From: Paramoeba atlantica
Lineage: Eukaryota > Discosea
Direction: 5' to 3'
Assembly: GCA_977017575.1 (NCBI GenBank)
Contig: CDRNVI010000224.1
Coordinates: forward strand, 1 to 22,380
Length of the DNA: 22,380 nucleotides
Every line of letters starts with the position of its first letter. The stretch's first letter is position 1. Below the pieces are notes generated by a model. It was not told the DNA's origin, searched no databases, and saw only the letters and a program-made list of their open reading frames with translations. The translations under genes were made by a program, and so were the position numbers. Positions 1-13,641 of the stretch are shown piece by piece.

Positions 1-764
1 AATCAAAAACAAAGGGAAATATGTTTTTTTTTTTGTAAATAAATCAAATAAATTGTAAAATTGAGTAAAATATTCAATTTTATTTGTAACTTGTTTGGAA
101 ATGAACTTTTAAACATCAAAAACTGAATAACAATTTTCTAAAAATGAAAATAATACAAATAGACATTGAAAAAAGTGGTTGGGAAATGATCATCAAAAAT
201 AAAGGGAAATATGTTTTTTTTTTTGTAAATAAGTCAAATAGATTGTAAAATTGTGTAAAAAGTACAATTTTATTTGTAACTTGTCTGGAAATGAACTTTT
301 AAACATCAAAAACTAAATAACAATTTTCTAAAAAATGAAAATAATACAAATATTGAATTATACATTGAAAAAAGTGATTGGGAAATAATCAAAAACAAAG
401 GGAATTAGTTTTTTTTATAAATAAATCAAATAAATTGTAAAATTGAGTAAAATATTCAATTTTATTTGTAACTTGTTTGGAAATGAACTTTTAAACATCA
501 AAAACTGAATAACAATTTTCTAAAAATGAAAATAATACAAATAGACATTGAAAAAAGTGGTTGGGAAATGATCAAAAATAAAGGGAAATATGTTTTTTTT
601 TTTGTAAATAAGTCAAATAGATTGTAAAATTGTGTAAAAAGTACAATTTTATTTGTAACTTGTCTGGAAATGAACTTTTAAACATCAAAAACTAAATAAC
701 AATTGAGAAAAAATGAAAATAATACAAATATTGAATTATACATTGAAAAAAGTGATTGGGAAAT
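1..764. repeat. Variant edge units of the satellite array
   Basis: The first two dimers differ from the other 25. Unit 1 (1-386) is 386 bp: its B monomer has an extra ATC after GATC near 191 and still carries the A-type TTTTCTAAAAAATG tract instead of TTGAGAAAAAATG. Unit 2 (387-764) is 378 bp: its A monomer has GGGAATTAG followed by a short T run and ATAAATAAATC. Divergent units at an array edge are expected when homogenisation acts mainly inside the array. The true left edge lies outside the window, so these could also be an internal variant patch. Confidence 0.85.
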
Positions 765-1202
765 AATCAAAAACAAAGGGAAATATGTTTTTTTTTTTGT
801 AAATAAATCAAATAAATTGTAAAATTGAGTAAAATATTCAATTTTATTTGTAACTTGTTTGGAAATGAACTTTTAAACATCAAAAACTGAATAACAATTT
901 TCTAAAAATGAAAATAATACAAATAGACATTGAAAAAAGTGGTTGGGAAATGATCAAAAATAAAGGGAAATATGTTTTTTTTTTTGTAAATAAGTCAAAT
1001 AGATTGTAAAATTGTGTAAAAAGTACAATTTTATTTGTAACTTGTCTGGAAATGAACTTTTAAACATCAAAAACTAAATAACAATTGAGAAAAAATGAAA
1101 ATAATACAAATATTGAATTATACATTGAAAAAAGTGATTGGGAAATAATCAAAAACAAAGGGAAATATGTTTTTTTTTTTGTAAATAAATCAAATAAATT
1201 GT

Positions 1203-1227
1203 AAAATTGAGTAAAATATTCAATTTT
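1203..1227. repeat. Dyad in the satellite A monomer (representative copy)
   Basis: AAAATTGA (1203-1210) and TCAATTTT (1220-1227) form a perfect 8-bp inverted repeat around a 9-bp spacer. The same position in the B monomer (AAAATTGT 1390-1397, ACAATTTT 1407-1414, 9-bp spacer) is also a perfect dyad, although the innermost pair has changed on both sides. It recurs in every unit. It could be a protein-binding dyad or a cruciform, or simply a by-product of AT-richness. Confidence 0.7.
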
Positions 1228-4200
1228 ATTTGTAACTTGTTTGGAAATGAACTTTTAAACATCAAAAACTGAATAACAATTTTCTAAAAATGAAAATAAT
1301 ACAAATAGACATTGAAAAAAGTGGTTGGGAAATGATCAAAAATAAAGGGAAATATGTTTTTTTTTTTGTAAATAAGTCAAATAGATTGTAAAATTGTGTA
1401 AAAAGTACAATTTTATTTGTAACTTGTCTGGAAATGAACTTTTAAACATCAAAAACTAAATAACAATTGAGAAAAAATGAAAATAATACAAATATTGAAT
1501 TATACATTGAAAAAAGTGATTGGGAAATAATCAAAAACAAAGGGAAATATGTTTTTTTTTTTGTAAATAAATCAAATAAATTGTAAAATTGAGTAAAATA
1601 TTCAATTTTATTTGTAACTTGTTTGGAAATGAACTTTTAAACATCAAAAACTGAATAACAATTTTCTAAAAATGAAAATAATACAAATAGACATTGAAAA
1701 AAGTGGTTGGGAAATGATCAAAAATAAAGGGAAATATGTTTTTTTTTTTGTAAATAAGTCAAATAGATTGTAAAATTGTGTAAAAAGTACAATTTTATTT
1801 GTAACTTGTCTGGAAATGAACTTTTAAACATCAAAAACTAAATAACAATTGAGAAAAAATGAAAATAATACAAATATTGAATTATACATTGAAAAAAGTG
1901 ATTGGGAAATAATCAAAAACAAAGGGAAATATGTTTTTTTTTTTGTAAATAAATCAAATAAATTGTAAAATTGAGTAAAATATTCAATTTTATTTGTAAC
2001 TTGTTTGGAAATGAACTTTTAAACATCAAAAACTGAATAACAATTTTCTAAAAATGAAAATAATACAAATAGACATTGAAAAAAGTGGTTGGGAAATGAT
2101 CAAAAATAAAGGGAAATATGTTTTTTTTTTTGTAAATAAGTCAAATAGATTGTAAAATTGTGTAAAAAGTACAATTTTATTTGTAACTTGTCTGGAAATG
2201 AACTTTTAAACATCAAAAACTAAATAACAATTGAGAAAAAATGAAAATAATACAAATATTGAATTATACATTGAAAAAAGTGATTGGGAAATAATCAAAA
2301 ACAAAGGGAAATATGTTTTTTTTTTTGTAAATAAATCAAATAAATTGTAAAATTGAGTAAAATATTCAATTTTATTTGTAACTTGTTTGGAAATGAACTT
2401 TTAAACATCAAAAACTGAATAACAATTTTCTAAAAATGAAAATAATACAAATAGACATTGAAAAAAGTGGTTGGGAAATGATCAAAAATAAAGGGAAATA
2501 TGTTTTTTTTTTTGTAAATAAGTCAAATAGATTGTAAAATTGTGTAAAAAGTACAATTTTATTTGTAACTTGTCTGGAAATGAACTTTTAAACATCAAAA
2601 ACTAAATAACAATTGAGAAAAAATGAAAATAATACAAATATTGAATTATACATTGAAAAAAGTGATTGGGAAATAATCAAAAACAAAGGGAAATATGTTT
2701 TTTTTTTTGTAAATAAATCAAATAAATTGTAAAATTGAGTAAAATATTCAATTTTATTTGTAACTTGTTTGGAAATGAACTTTTAAACATCAAAAACTGA
2801 ATAACAATTTTCTAAAAATGAAAATAATACAAATAGACATTGAAAAAAGTGGTTGGGAAATGATCAAAAATAAAGGGAAATATGTTTTTTTTTTTGTAAA
2901 TAAGTCAAATAGATTGTAAAATTGTGTAAAAAGTACAATTTTATTTGTAACTTGTCTGGAAATGAACTTTTAAACATCAAAAACTAAATAACAATTGAGA
3001 AAAAATGAAAATAATACAAATATTGAATTATACATTGAAAAAAGTGATTGGGAAATAATCAAAAACAAAGGGAAATATGTTTTTTTTTTTGTAAATAAAT
3101 CAAATAAATTGTAAAATTGAGTAAAATATTCAATTTTATTTGTAACTTGTTTGGAAATGAACTTTTAAACATCAAAAACTGAATAACAATTTTCTAAAAA
3201 TGAAAATAATACAAATAGACATTGAAAAAAGTGGTTGGGAAATGATCAAAAATAAAGGGAAATATGTTTTTTTTTTTGTAAATAAGTCAAATAGATTGTA
3301 AAATTGTGTAAAAAGTACAATTTTATTTGTAACTTGTCTGGAAATGAACTTTTAAACATCAAAAACTAAATAACAATTGAGAAAAAATGAAAATAATACA
3401 AATATTGAATTATACATTGAAAAAAGTGATTGGGAAATAATCAAAAACAAAGGGAAATATGTTTTTTTTTTTGTAAATAAATCAAATAAATTGTAAAATT
3501 GAGTAAAATATTCAATTTTATTTGTAACTTGTTTGGAAATGAACTTTTAAACATCAAAAACTGAATAACAATTTTCTAAAAATGAAAATAATACAAATAG
3601 ACATTGAAAAAAGTGGTTGGGAAATGATCAAAAATAAAGGGAAATATGTTTTTTTTTTTGTAAATAAGTCAAATAGATTGTAAAATTGTGTAAAAAGTAC
3701 AATTTTATTTGTAACTTGTCTGGAAATGAACTTTTAAACATCAAAAACTAAATAACAATTGAGAAAAAATGAAAATAATACAAATATTGAATTATACATT
3801 GAAAAAAGTGATTGGGAAATAATCAAAAACAAAGGGAAATATGTTTTTTTTTTTGTAAATAAATCAAATAAATTGTAAAATTGAGTAAAATATTCAATTT
3901 TATTTGTAACTTGTTTGGAAATGAACTTTTAAACATCAAAAACTGAATAACAATTTTCTAAAAATGAAAATAATACAAATAGACATTGAAAAAAGTGGTT
4001 GGGAAATGATCAAAAATAAAGGGAAATATGTTTTTTTTTTTGTAAATAAGTCAAATAGATTGTAAAATTGTGTAAAAAGTACAATTTTATTTGTAACTTG
4101 TCTGGAAATGAACTTTTAAACATCAAAAACTAAATAACAATTGAGAAAAAATGAAAATAATACAAATATTGAATTATACATTGAAAAAAGTGATTGGGAA

Positions 4201-7200
4201 ATAATCAAAAACAAAGGGAAATATGTTTTTTTTTTTGTAAATAAATCAAATAAATTGTAAAATTGAGTAAAATATTCAATTTTATTTGTAACTTGTTTGG
4301 AAATGAACTTTTAAACATCAAAAACTGAATAACAATTTTCTAAAAATGAAAATAATACAAATAGACATTGAAAAAAGTGGTTGGGAAATGATCAAAAATA
4401 AAGGGAAATATGTTTTTTTTTTTGTAAATAAGTCAAATAGATTGTAAAATTGTGTAAAAAGTACAATTTTATTTGTAACTTGTCTGGAAATGAACTTTTA
4501 AACATCAAAAACTAAATAACAATTGAGAAAAAATGAAAATAATACAAATATTGAATTATACATTGAAAAAAGTGATTGGGAAATAATCAAAAACAAAGGG
4601 AAATATGTTTTTTTTTTTGTAAATAAATCAAATAAATTGTAAAATTGAGTAAAATATTCAATTTTATTTGTAACTTGTTTGGAAATGAACTTTTAAACAT
4701 CAAAAACTGAATAACAATTTTCTAAAAATGAAAATAATACAAATAGACATTGAAAAAAGTGGTTGGGAAATGATCAAAAATAAAGGGAAATATGTTTTTT
4801 TTTTTGTAAATAAGTCAAATAGATTGTAAAATTGTGTAAAAAGTACAATTTTATTTGTAACTTGTCTGGAAATGAACTTTTAAACATCAAAAACTAAATA
4901 ACAATTGAGAAAAAATGAAAATAATACAAATATTGAATTATACATTGAAAAAAGTGATTGGGAAATAATCAAAAACAAAGGGAAATATGTTTTTTTTTTT
5001 GTAAATAAATCAAATAAATTGTAAAATTGAGTAAAATATTCAATTTTATTTGTAACTTGTTTGGAAATGAACTTTTAAACATCAAAAACTGAATAACAAT
5101 TTTCTAAAAATGAAAATAATACAAATAGACATTGAAAAAAGTGGTTGGGAAATGATCAAAAATAAAGGGAAATATGTTTTTTTTTTTGTAAATAAGTCAA
5201 ATAGATTGTAAAATTGTGTAAAAAGTACAATTTTATTTGTAACTTGTCTGGAAATGAACTTTTAAACATCAAAAACTAAATAACAATTGAGAAAAAATGA
5301 AAATAATACAAATATTGAATTATACATTGAAAAAAGTGATTGGGAAATAATCAAAAACAAAGGGAAATATGTTTTTTTTTTTGTAAATAAATCAAATAAA
5401 TTGTAAAATTGAGTAAAATATTCAATTTTATTTGTAACTTGTTTGGAAATGAACTTTTAAACATCAAAAACTGAATAACAATTTTCTAAAAATGAAAATA
5501 ATACAAATAGACATTGAAAAAAGTGGTTGGGAAATGATCAAAAATAAAGGGAAATATGTTTTTTTTTTTGTAAATAAGTCAAATAGATTGTAAAATTGTG
5601 TAAAAAGTACAATTTTATTTGTAACTTGTCTGGAAATGAACTTTTAAACATCAAAAACTAAATAACAATTGAGAAAAAATGAAAATAATACAAATATTGA
5701 ATTATACATTGAAAAAAGTGATTGGGAAATAATCAAAAACAAAGGGAAATATGTTTTTTTTTTTGTAAATAAATCAAATAAATTGTAAAATTGAGTAAAA
5801 TATTCAATTTTATTTGTAACTTGTTTGGAAATGAACTTTTAAACATCAAAAACTGAATAACAATTTTCTAAAAATGAAAATAATACAAATAGACATTGAA
5901 AAAAGTGGTTGGGAAATGATCAAAAATAAAGGGAAATATGTTTTTTTTTTTGTAAATAAGTCAAATAGATTGTAAAATTGTGTAAAAAGTACAATTTTAT
6001 TTGTAACTTGTCTGGAAATGAACTTTTAAACATCAAAAACTAAATAACAATTGAGAAAAAATGAAAATAATACAAATATTGAATTATACATTGAAAAAAG
6101 TGATTGGGAAATAATCAAAAACAAAGGGAAATATGTTTTTTTTTTTGTAAATAAATCAAATAAATTGTAAAATTGAGTAAAATATTCAATTTTATTTGTA
6201 ACTTGTTTGGAAATGAACTTTTAAACATCAAAAACTGAATAACAATTTTCTAAAAATGAAAATAATACAAATAGACATTGAAAAAAGTGGTTGGGAAATG
6301 ATCAAAAATAAAGGGAAATATGTTTTTTTTTTTGTAAATAAGTCAAATAGATTGTAAAATTGTGTAAAAAGTACAATTTTATTTGTAACTTGTCTGGAAA
6401 TGAACTTTTAAACATCAAAAACTAAATAACAATTGAGAAAAAATGAAAATAATACAAATATTGAATTATACATTGAAAAAAGTGATTGGGAAATAATCAA
6501 AAACAAAGGGAAATATGTTTTTTTTTTTGTAAATAAATCAAATAAATTGTAAAATTGAGTAAAATATTCAATTTTATTTGTAACTTGTTTGGAAATGAAC
6601 TTTTAAACATCAAAAACTGAATAACAATTTTCTAAAAATGAAAATAATACAAATAGACATTGAAAAAAGTGGTTGGGAAATGATCAAAAATAAAGGGAAA
6701 TATGTTTTTTTTTTTGTAAATAAGTCAAATAGATTGTAAAATTGTGTAAAAAGTACAATTTTATTTGTAACTTGTCTGGAAATGAACTTTTAAACATCAA
6801 AAACTAAATAACAATTGAGAAAAAATGAAAATAATACAAATATTGAATTATACATTGAAAAAAGTGATTGGGAAATAATCAAAAACAAAGGGAAATATGT
6901 TTTTTTTTTTGTAAATAAATCAAATAAATTGTAAAATTGAGTAAAATATTCAATTTTATTTGTAACTTGTTTGGAAATGAACTTTTAAACATCAAAAACT
7001 GAATAACAATTTTCTAAAAATGAAAATAATACAAATAGACATTGAAAAAAGTGGTTGGGAAATGATCAAAAATAAAGGGAAATATGTTTTTTTTTTTGTA
7101 AATAAGTCAAATAGATTGTAAAATTGTGTAAAAAGTACAATTTTATTTGTAACTTGTCTGGAAATGAACTTTTAAACATCAAAAACTAAATAACAATTGA

Positions 7201-10200
7201 GAAAAAATGAAAATAATACAAATATTGAATTATACATTGAAAAAAGTGATTGGGAAATAATCAAAAACAAAGGGAAATATGTTTTTTTTTTTGTAAATAA
7301 ATCAAATAAATTGTAAAATTGAGTAAAATATTCAATTTTATTTGTAACTTGTTTGGAAATGAACTTTTAAACATCAAAAACTGAATAACAATTTTCTAAA
7401 AATGAAAATAATACAAATAGACATTGAAAAAAGTGGTTGGGAAATGATCAAAAATAAAGGGAAATATGTTTTTTTTTTTGTAAATAAGTCAAATAGATTG
7501 TAAAATTGTGTAAAAAGTACAATTTTATTTGTAACTTGTCTGGAAATGAACTTTTAAACATCAAAAACTAAATAACAATTGAGAAAAAATGAAAATAATA
7601 CAAATATTGAATTATACATTGAAAAAAGTGATTGGGAAATAATCAAAAACAAAGGGAAATATGTTTTTTTTTTTGTAAATAAATCAAATAAATTGTAAAA
7701 TTGAGTAAAATATTCAATTTTATTTGTAACTTGTTTGGAAATGAACTTTTAAACATCAAAAACTGAATAACAATTTTCTAAAAATGAAAATAATACAAAT
7801 AGACATTGAAAAAAGTGGTTGGGAAATGATCAAAAATAAAGGGAAATATGTTTTTTTTTTTGTAAATAAGTCAAATAGATTGTAAAATTGTGTAAAAAGT
7901 ACAATTTTATTTGTAACTTGTCTGGAAATGAACTTTTAAACATCAAAAACTAAATAACAATTGAGAAAAAATGAAAATAATACAAATATTGAATTATACA
8001 TTGAAAAAAGTGATTGGGAAATAATCAAAAACAAAGGGAAATATGTTTTTTTTTTTGTAAATAAATCAAATAAATTGTAAAATTGAGTAAAATATTCAAT
8101 TTTATTTGTAACTTGTTTGGAAATGAACTTTTAAACATCAAAAACTGAATAACAATTTTCTAAAAATGAAAATAATACAAATAGACATTGAAAAAAGTGG
8201 TTGGGAAATGATCAAAAATAAAGGGAAATATGTTTTTTTTTTTGTAAATAAGTCAAATAGATTGTAAAATTGTGTAAAAAGTACAATTTTATTTGTAACT
8301 TGTCTGGAAATGAACTTTTAAACATCAAAAACTAAATAACAATTGAGAAAAAATGAAAATAATACAAATATTGAATTATACATTGAAAAAAGTGATTGGG
8401 AAATAATCAAAAACAAAGGGAAATATGTTTTTTTTTTTGTAAATAAATCAAATAAATTGTAAAATTGAGTAAAATATTCAATTTTATTTGTAACTTGTTT
8501 GGAAATGAACTTTTAAACATCAAAAACTGAATAACAATTTTCTAAAAATGAAAATAATACAAATAGACATTGAAAAAAGTGGTTGGGAAATGATCAAAAA
8601 TAAAGGGAAATATGTTTTTTTTTTTGTAAATAAGTCAAATAGATTGTAAAATTGTGTAAAAAGTACAATTTTATTTGTAACTTGTCTGGAAATGAACTTT
8701 TAAACATCAAAAACTAAATAACAATTGAGAAAAAATGAAAATAATACAAATATTGAATTATACATTGAAAAAAGTGATTGGGAAATAATCAAAAACAAAG
8801 GGAAATATGTTTTTTTTTTTGTAAATAAATCAAATAAATTGTAAAATTGAGTAAAATATTCAATTTTATTTGTAACTTGTTTGGAAATGAACTTTTAAAC
8901 ATCAAAAACTGAATAACAATTTTCTAAAAATGAAAATAATACAAATAGACATTGAAAAAAGTGGTTGGGAAATGATCAAAAATAAAGGGAAATATGTTTT
9001 TTTTTTTGTAAATAAGTCAAATAGATTGTAAAATTGTGTAAAAAGTACAATTTTATTTGTAACTTGTCTGGAAATGAACTTTTAAACATCAAAAACTAAA
9101 TAACAATTGAGAAAAAATGAAAATAATACAAATATTGAATTATACATTGAAAAAAGTGATTGGGAAATAATCAAAAACAAAGGGAAATATGTTTTTTTTT
9201 TTGTAAATAAATCAAATAAATTGTAAAATTGAGTAAAATATTCAATTTTATTTGTAACTTGTTTGGAAATGAACTTTTAAACATCAAAAACTGAATAACA
9301 ATTTTCTAAAAATGAAAATAATACAAATAGACATTGAAAAAAGTGGTTGGGAAATGATCAAAAATAAAGGGAAATATGTTTTTTTTTTTGTAAATAAGTC
9401 AAATAGATTGTAAAATTGTGTAAAAAGTACAATTTTATTTGTAACTTGTCTGGAAATGAACTTTTAAACATCAAAAACTAAATAACAATTGAGAAAAAAT
9501 GAAAATAATACAAATATTGAATTATACATTGAAAAAAGTGATTGGGAAATAATCAAAAACAAAGGGAAATATGTTTTTTTTTTTGTAAATAAATCAAATA
9601 AATTGTAAAATTGAGTAAAATATTCAATTTTATTTGTAACTTGTTTGGAAATGAACTTTTAAACATCAAAAACTGAATAACAATTTTCTAAAAATGAAAA
9701 TAATACAAATAGACATTGAAAAAAGTGGTTGGGAAATGATCAAAAATAAAGGGAAATATGTTTTTTTTTTTGTAAATAAGTCAAATAGATTGTAAAATTG
9801 TGTAAAAAGTACAATTTTATTTGTAACTTGTCTGGAAATGAACTTTTAAACATCAAAAACTAAATAACAATTGAGAAAAAATGAAAATAATACAAATATT
9901 GAATTATACATTGAAAAAAGTGATTGGGAAATAATCAAAAACAAAGGGAAATATGTTTTTTTTTTTGTAAATAAATCAAATAAATTGTAAAATTGAGTAA
10001 AATATTCAATTTTATTTGTAACTTGTTTGGAAATGAACTTTTAAACATCAAAAACTGAATAACAATTTTCTAAAAATGAAAATAATACAAATAGACATTG
10101 AAAAAAGTGGTTGGGAAATGATCAAAAATAAAGGGAAATATGTTTTTTTTTTTGTAAATAAGTCAAATAGATTGTAAAATTGTGTAAAAAGTACAATTTT

Positions 10201-10308
10201 ATTTGTAACTTGTCTGGAAATGAACTTTTAAACATCAAAAACTAAATAACAATTGAGAAAAAATGAAAATAATACAAATATTGAATTATACATTGAAAAA
10301 AGTGATTG

Positions 10309-10430
10309 AGAAATAATCAAAAAATCAAAAAATCAAAAATCAAAAAAAAAAAAAAAAAAAGAAACAATCTTAAAAATCAATTTCTTTAAATTTAAATTTT
10401 TTACTTAAAAAAAAAATAATAAAATAAATT
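10309..10430. repeat. A-rich fade-out at the right edge of the satellite
   Basis: The last B monomer has one change (GATTGAG at 10309 in place of GATTGGG). It then passes into short iterations of AATCAAAA, a run of about 19 A, and an A/T-only stretch before a different repeat starts at 10428. The ATCAAAA iterations look like slippage from the first bases of the next monomer. No gene is seen. Confidence 0.75.
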
Positions 10431-11019
10431 AGAAATAAGAATTCAAATTCACAGGCAAGGAATTTGAGATAATAAAGTGAAAAATCCAAAAAGGTTAACA
10501 ACAAAGTACATTCAGATTTAAGAAGTATAAATTCAATTCAAAATTACTTTGAAAATATCAGGAATTTTTAAAAACATCATTGAGATAGAGGGAAAAATCT
10601 AATCAAGCTTTGAGGAAACAAAACAAAAGAAAAAATCATTAAACATAAAAATAAATCCAGTTAGACAAATTCACAATTACAAATTCACAATCAAAAGTAA
10701 CAGTTGAGAAATAAAAAAATCTGAAAATATAAATTTATAAATTCAAAATGAAATAGAAATGAGTATTAAAACTACACAACCATCATTCAATCAATACAAA
10801 TGATCACAAACATTCATTAAATCAAGAAAAAAAGCTTGATTAGGACTCAACTCAAAATCAATAATAAAATAATCATCAAAATGCAGTTTGTAAGCATGAG
10901 GTGAACATCAACAAAGACCAATTGAAATAACAGAAGGAATTATGAAAATTTTCAAATAGAACCAACAATTATAATATCCAACACAAAAAAGAGATTGAAG
11001 AACATGAAGAGGCATTGAG
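10428..11019. repeat. Long direct repeat, left copy (A-rich strand)
   Basis: This stretch matches 13960-14549 almost end to end, in the same orientation, about 3.53 kb apart. Shared landmarks are ATTAGAAATAAG at the left edge, CAAGCTTTGAGGAAACAAAA in the middle and AACATGAAGARGCWTTGAG at the right edge, after which the two copies diverge abruptly. Most differences are C/T or A/G, and this copy is the more AT-shifted. The minus strand contains translatable stretches in both copies, but they have no recognisable domain and are pyrimidine-rich by-products. The family was not recognised. Confidence 0.85.
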
Positions 11020-13641
11020 TGTGAAGTGGCCAGGAGTTTGGAGAAGGAAAAAGTGGGTGGGTGAAGGAAAGAAAGAAAGGGAAGAAAGGGAAAAAAAAGA
11101 AAGAGAAAAGTCAAGAGCAAATTATGGGAAAGATTGGCAATGCATTGCAAAGGAAACCAATTAAGTAAGTTTATTCCTTTTACCAACAAACAAAAAAAGT
11201 ATTCATATGAAACAACAAATATAATAAATGTAGAATTGACAAGAAGCAAAACAGAATGAAAGATAAAAACATACAAGAAAAAGAATGTGGCAGAGAAATT
11301 AAATCATAGATAAATGTTACAGAACATAGGATTAATTGATGTAAAGATAATATGAAATAGATAAATAAAATGGTGTGAAAATATTAAGGGAACAACTTGA
11401 ATTTAGAGTGAGAACTGGATGGGAAGAGCTCAGATGAGAGAGATAGAAATACATGCAGAATCAAAACAGTTTATATAATCTTACAAATGTTTATTAGGGA
11501 TATTCACACAACAGGGAAGCACAGTAGTGTACAAAGAGAAACAAATTAATTTGCATAACATAGAATTAGTTCACACCAGGATTCTGATACACTCTTCCAA
11601 ATGAATATGTTTTACATAAATCAGAAGAAAGAATTTCACAACACATTAGAAATCAAGAACAATTAAAGCAAAGCAGCAAAACAAATAGGATTTATATTTA
11701 ACATAGCAAATCAAGATGAGACAAACAGACTCCATCATTAAACCAAATATTAAGCCATTGAGGAAATCAGAATAAATCACAAAATCACAGAAACAAATAT
11801 CAGTTGAATAGAATGGAAAAACATAAGGGATTGGTGCAGAAGCAATCAATAATCCAAAACATATTACTTTGAAGCAAAAGAGGGATTAACATGAGAGCAC
11901 AAAAGATAATCAGAGAACTTAAGGCATAGACATGAAGAACAAGACAAGAGAATTCAATTCAAAAATTCAAAAATAATACAACCCAGGGAAGGAGAAGTCA
12001 ATCCAACAAAAACAGCAGGAAATAGGAAGAAAGGAATTTGTGTTCACTATTGGAAACACAGGTGGTGCATTGAATCCTCAGAAATGCTATGTTCATTCAT
12101 CATTGAGTGAGGATTGGAAGGGAGAAAGGATAAGTGTTCAACAGGAATTACTATTGCATAGTTCCTCTGGGTATGCTACATTTACTCATCATTGAGAGAG
12201 GAAGGTGTTGAAGATGTTGAAAAGAAGAATTTTTCAAAGAAAAGCAAAACAAGTCATCATAAGATGAACCAGTGAGATTGAGAGTAGAAAATCAAAATGT
12301 TTTCAACAAAAACAAAGAAATCAAAAGTTCAGCAGAAATTATCAAGGTGTTACAAGCTTCAGAAATGATTGGAAATGGGCAAGAAAGACATTGGACAGAG
12401 AGCAACAGGAATGAAGCATAACAACAACAAAAAAGACAAAAAAGATCATTCAGAATAGTGTTGAAAACATGGTTCAGAGGCAAAGCATTTCAGGTACACA
12501 TTTTCAAAATTTAGGGAATGAATTTTCAAAGATAAATCACACATCATATATGTAAAAACAAATATATTGTTACACAAAAGATAAATGTTGATCAAACCAA
12601 CAAATGTTACAATTGCATTGAGATTTGAGAAGAGAGGTGAGAAAAACACAAGCTGAAAGAAGAACATCAAAGAAAAAATGTTATGAGGCCAGTGAAAATC
12701 CATTGCAAAGGTGAGAAAAACAAAGACTCAGAGAGTTAGAGAAAATAAAACTCAGAACTCCCTTGAAAGAACAAAAATGAGGCAATGGAGTTACAAAAGA
12801 ACAAAAAGGGGACATGAGAACTCCCTTCAAAGGTAACAGGTGTCTCAAAAGCAAAGTAATGTTGGAGGGCATTGTTTAAGGGATTGCAAAGACAAAAGCA
12901 ATTATTAAATTGCAGGCAAAACAGAAAGAAATGAGATAACAATCTTTAAAAATGATGATAACATTGAAACAGAGGAAGAAGAAACAATATTCACAATCAA
13001 CCATAAAACAAGAGAGAATTGAAAAGTGAAAACCAGATCAAAAGATTAAATTGCACAACAATAATTTGATAAGAATAAACTATGGGGAATAACAAAGGAA
13101 ATCAAATAATACCAAAATATTTTAGGTGAAGCCAAGAAATTAGTTACAAGTCACACAAACACTCCCTTTCAATTTGATATTTTGATTTCATCACAATAAA
13201 GGCATTTCAAAACAAGAGAAAGTATTAACCATCAAATCACAAAACTGAATCAATAGAGGAAATCCAAAATCAACTTATCAAAAACCAAGAAAAAACTTAA
13301 TTCCAATAAATCAACCAATAATTAGAATAGGATGTAAATGGTACAAGATGCTCAATAGAACTTGCTGAAAATAAAGCCATTACAAATTAAATTCAAGAAT
13401 CAGCATCATTACCAAAGAATAAACAAAAACATGAGACTATGATAGAAGGAAAAGCAAATTGAGGTTTTTCAAAAAAAAAAGAAATTTAGAATAAAGAGTA
13501 TTGAGGACAAAAAAGAAGCATCAGCAATTGAATCAACTTCAAAACAAACAAATCAAATTAGAAAGGTTATAACTTGAGGGAAAGTGCAGTAACCAAAATC
13601 AAAACAGCTTTGGGGGTGGTACATCTGAAATGACACAAACA
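11020..13641. other. A-rich, gene-free stretch
   Basis: I see no supportable gene. The + strand is strongly A-rich and T-poor, so the minus strand gives short open frames rich in Phe, Leu and Ser with no recognisable domain. A small internal duplication is visible: ATGCTATGTTCATTCATCATTGAG (about 12086-12109) is echoed at 12173-12196 as a TAC/TTTAC variant with the same TCATCATTGAG end. GAACTCCCTT followed by G or C and AAAG also occurs twice (about 12755 and 12819). No CpG was seen. Confidence 0.6.

Larger units (their letters stand above)
1..10314. repeat. Satellite array with a 382-bp dimeric higher-order unit
   Basis: The start of the A monomer (AATCAAAAACAAAGGG) recurs at 1, 387, 765, 1147, 1529, 1911, 2293 and so on to 10315. 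From 765 onward the spacing is exactly 382 bp for 25 units. Each unit has an A monomer of 187 bp (for example 1147-1333) and a related B monomer of 195 bp (1334-1528). B differs from A by scattered substitutions, by TTGAGAAAAAATG in place of TTTTCTAAAAATG, and by an extra stretch of about 8 bp near its end (CAAATATTGAATTATACATTG). Both carry a 12-13 T run after AAATATG. The units I compared are identical, including the T-run lengths. Monomer sizes near one nucleosome repeat fit heterochromatic or centromeric satellites, but the centromere role is only an inference. There is no coding capacity and no CpG. Confidence 0.98.

Noticed and set aside
1-10314. CRISPR-like regular repeat array
   Set aside because: Both parts of the 382-bp unit repeat identically, there are no unique spacers, and the context is eukaryotic. 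It is a satellite.
1-10314. Definite centromere
   Set aside because: Monomer size and homogeneity are suggestive, but sequence alone cannot separate centromeric from other heterochromatic satellites.
10908-12942. Several minus-strand open frames of 60-120 codons
   Set aside because: They are Phe/Leu/Ser-rich translations of an A-rich opposite strand, have no domain, and the longest overlaps the duplicated repeat.
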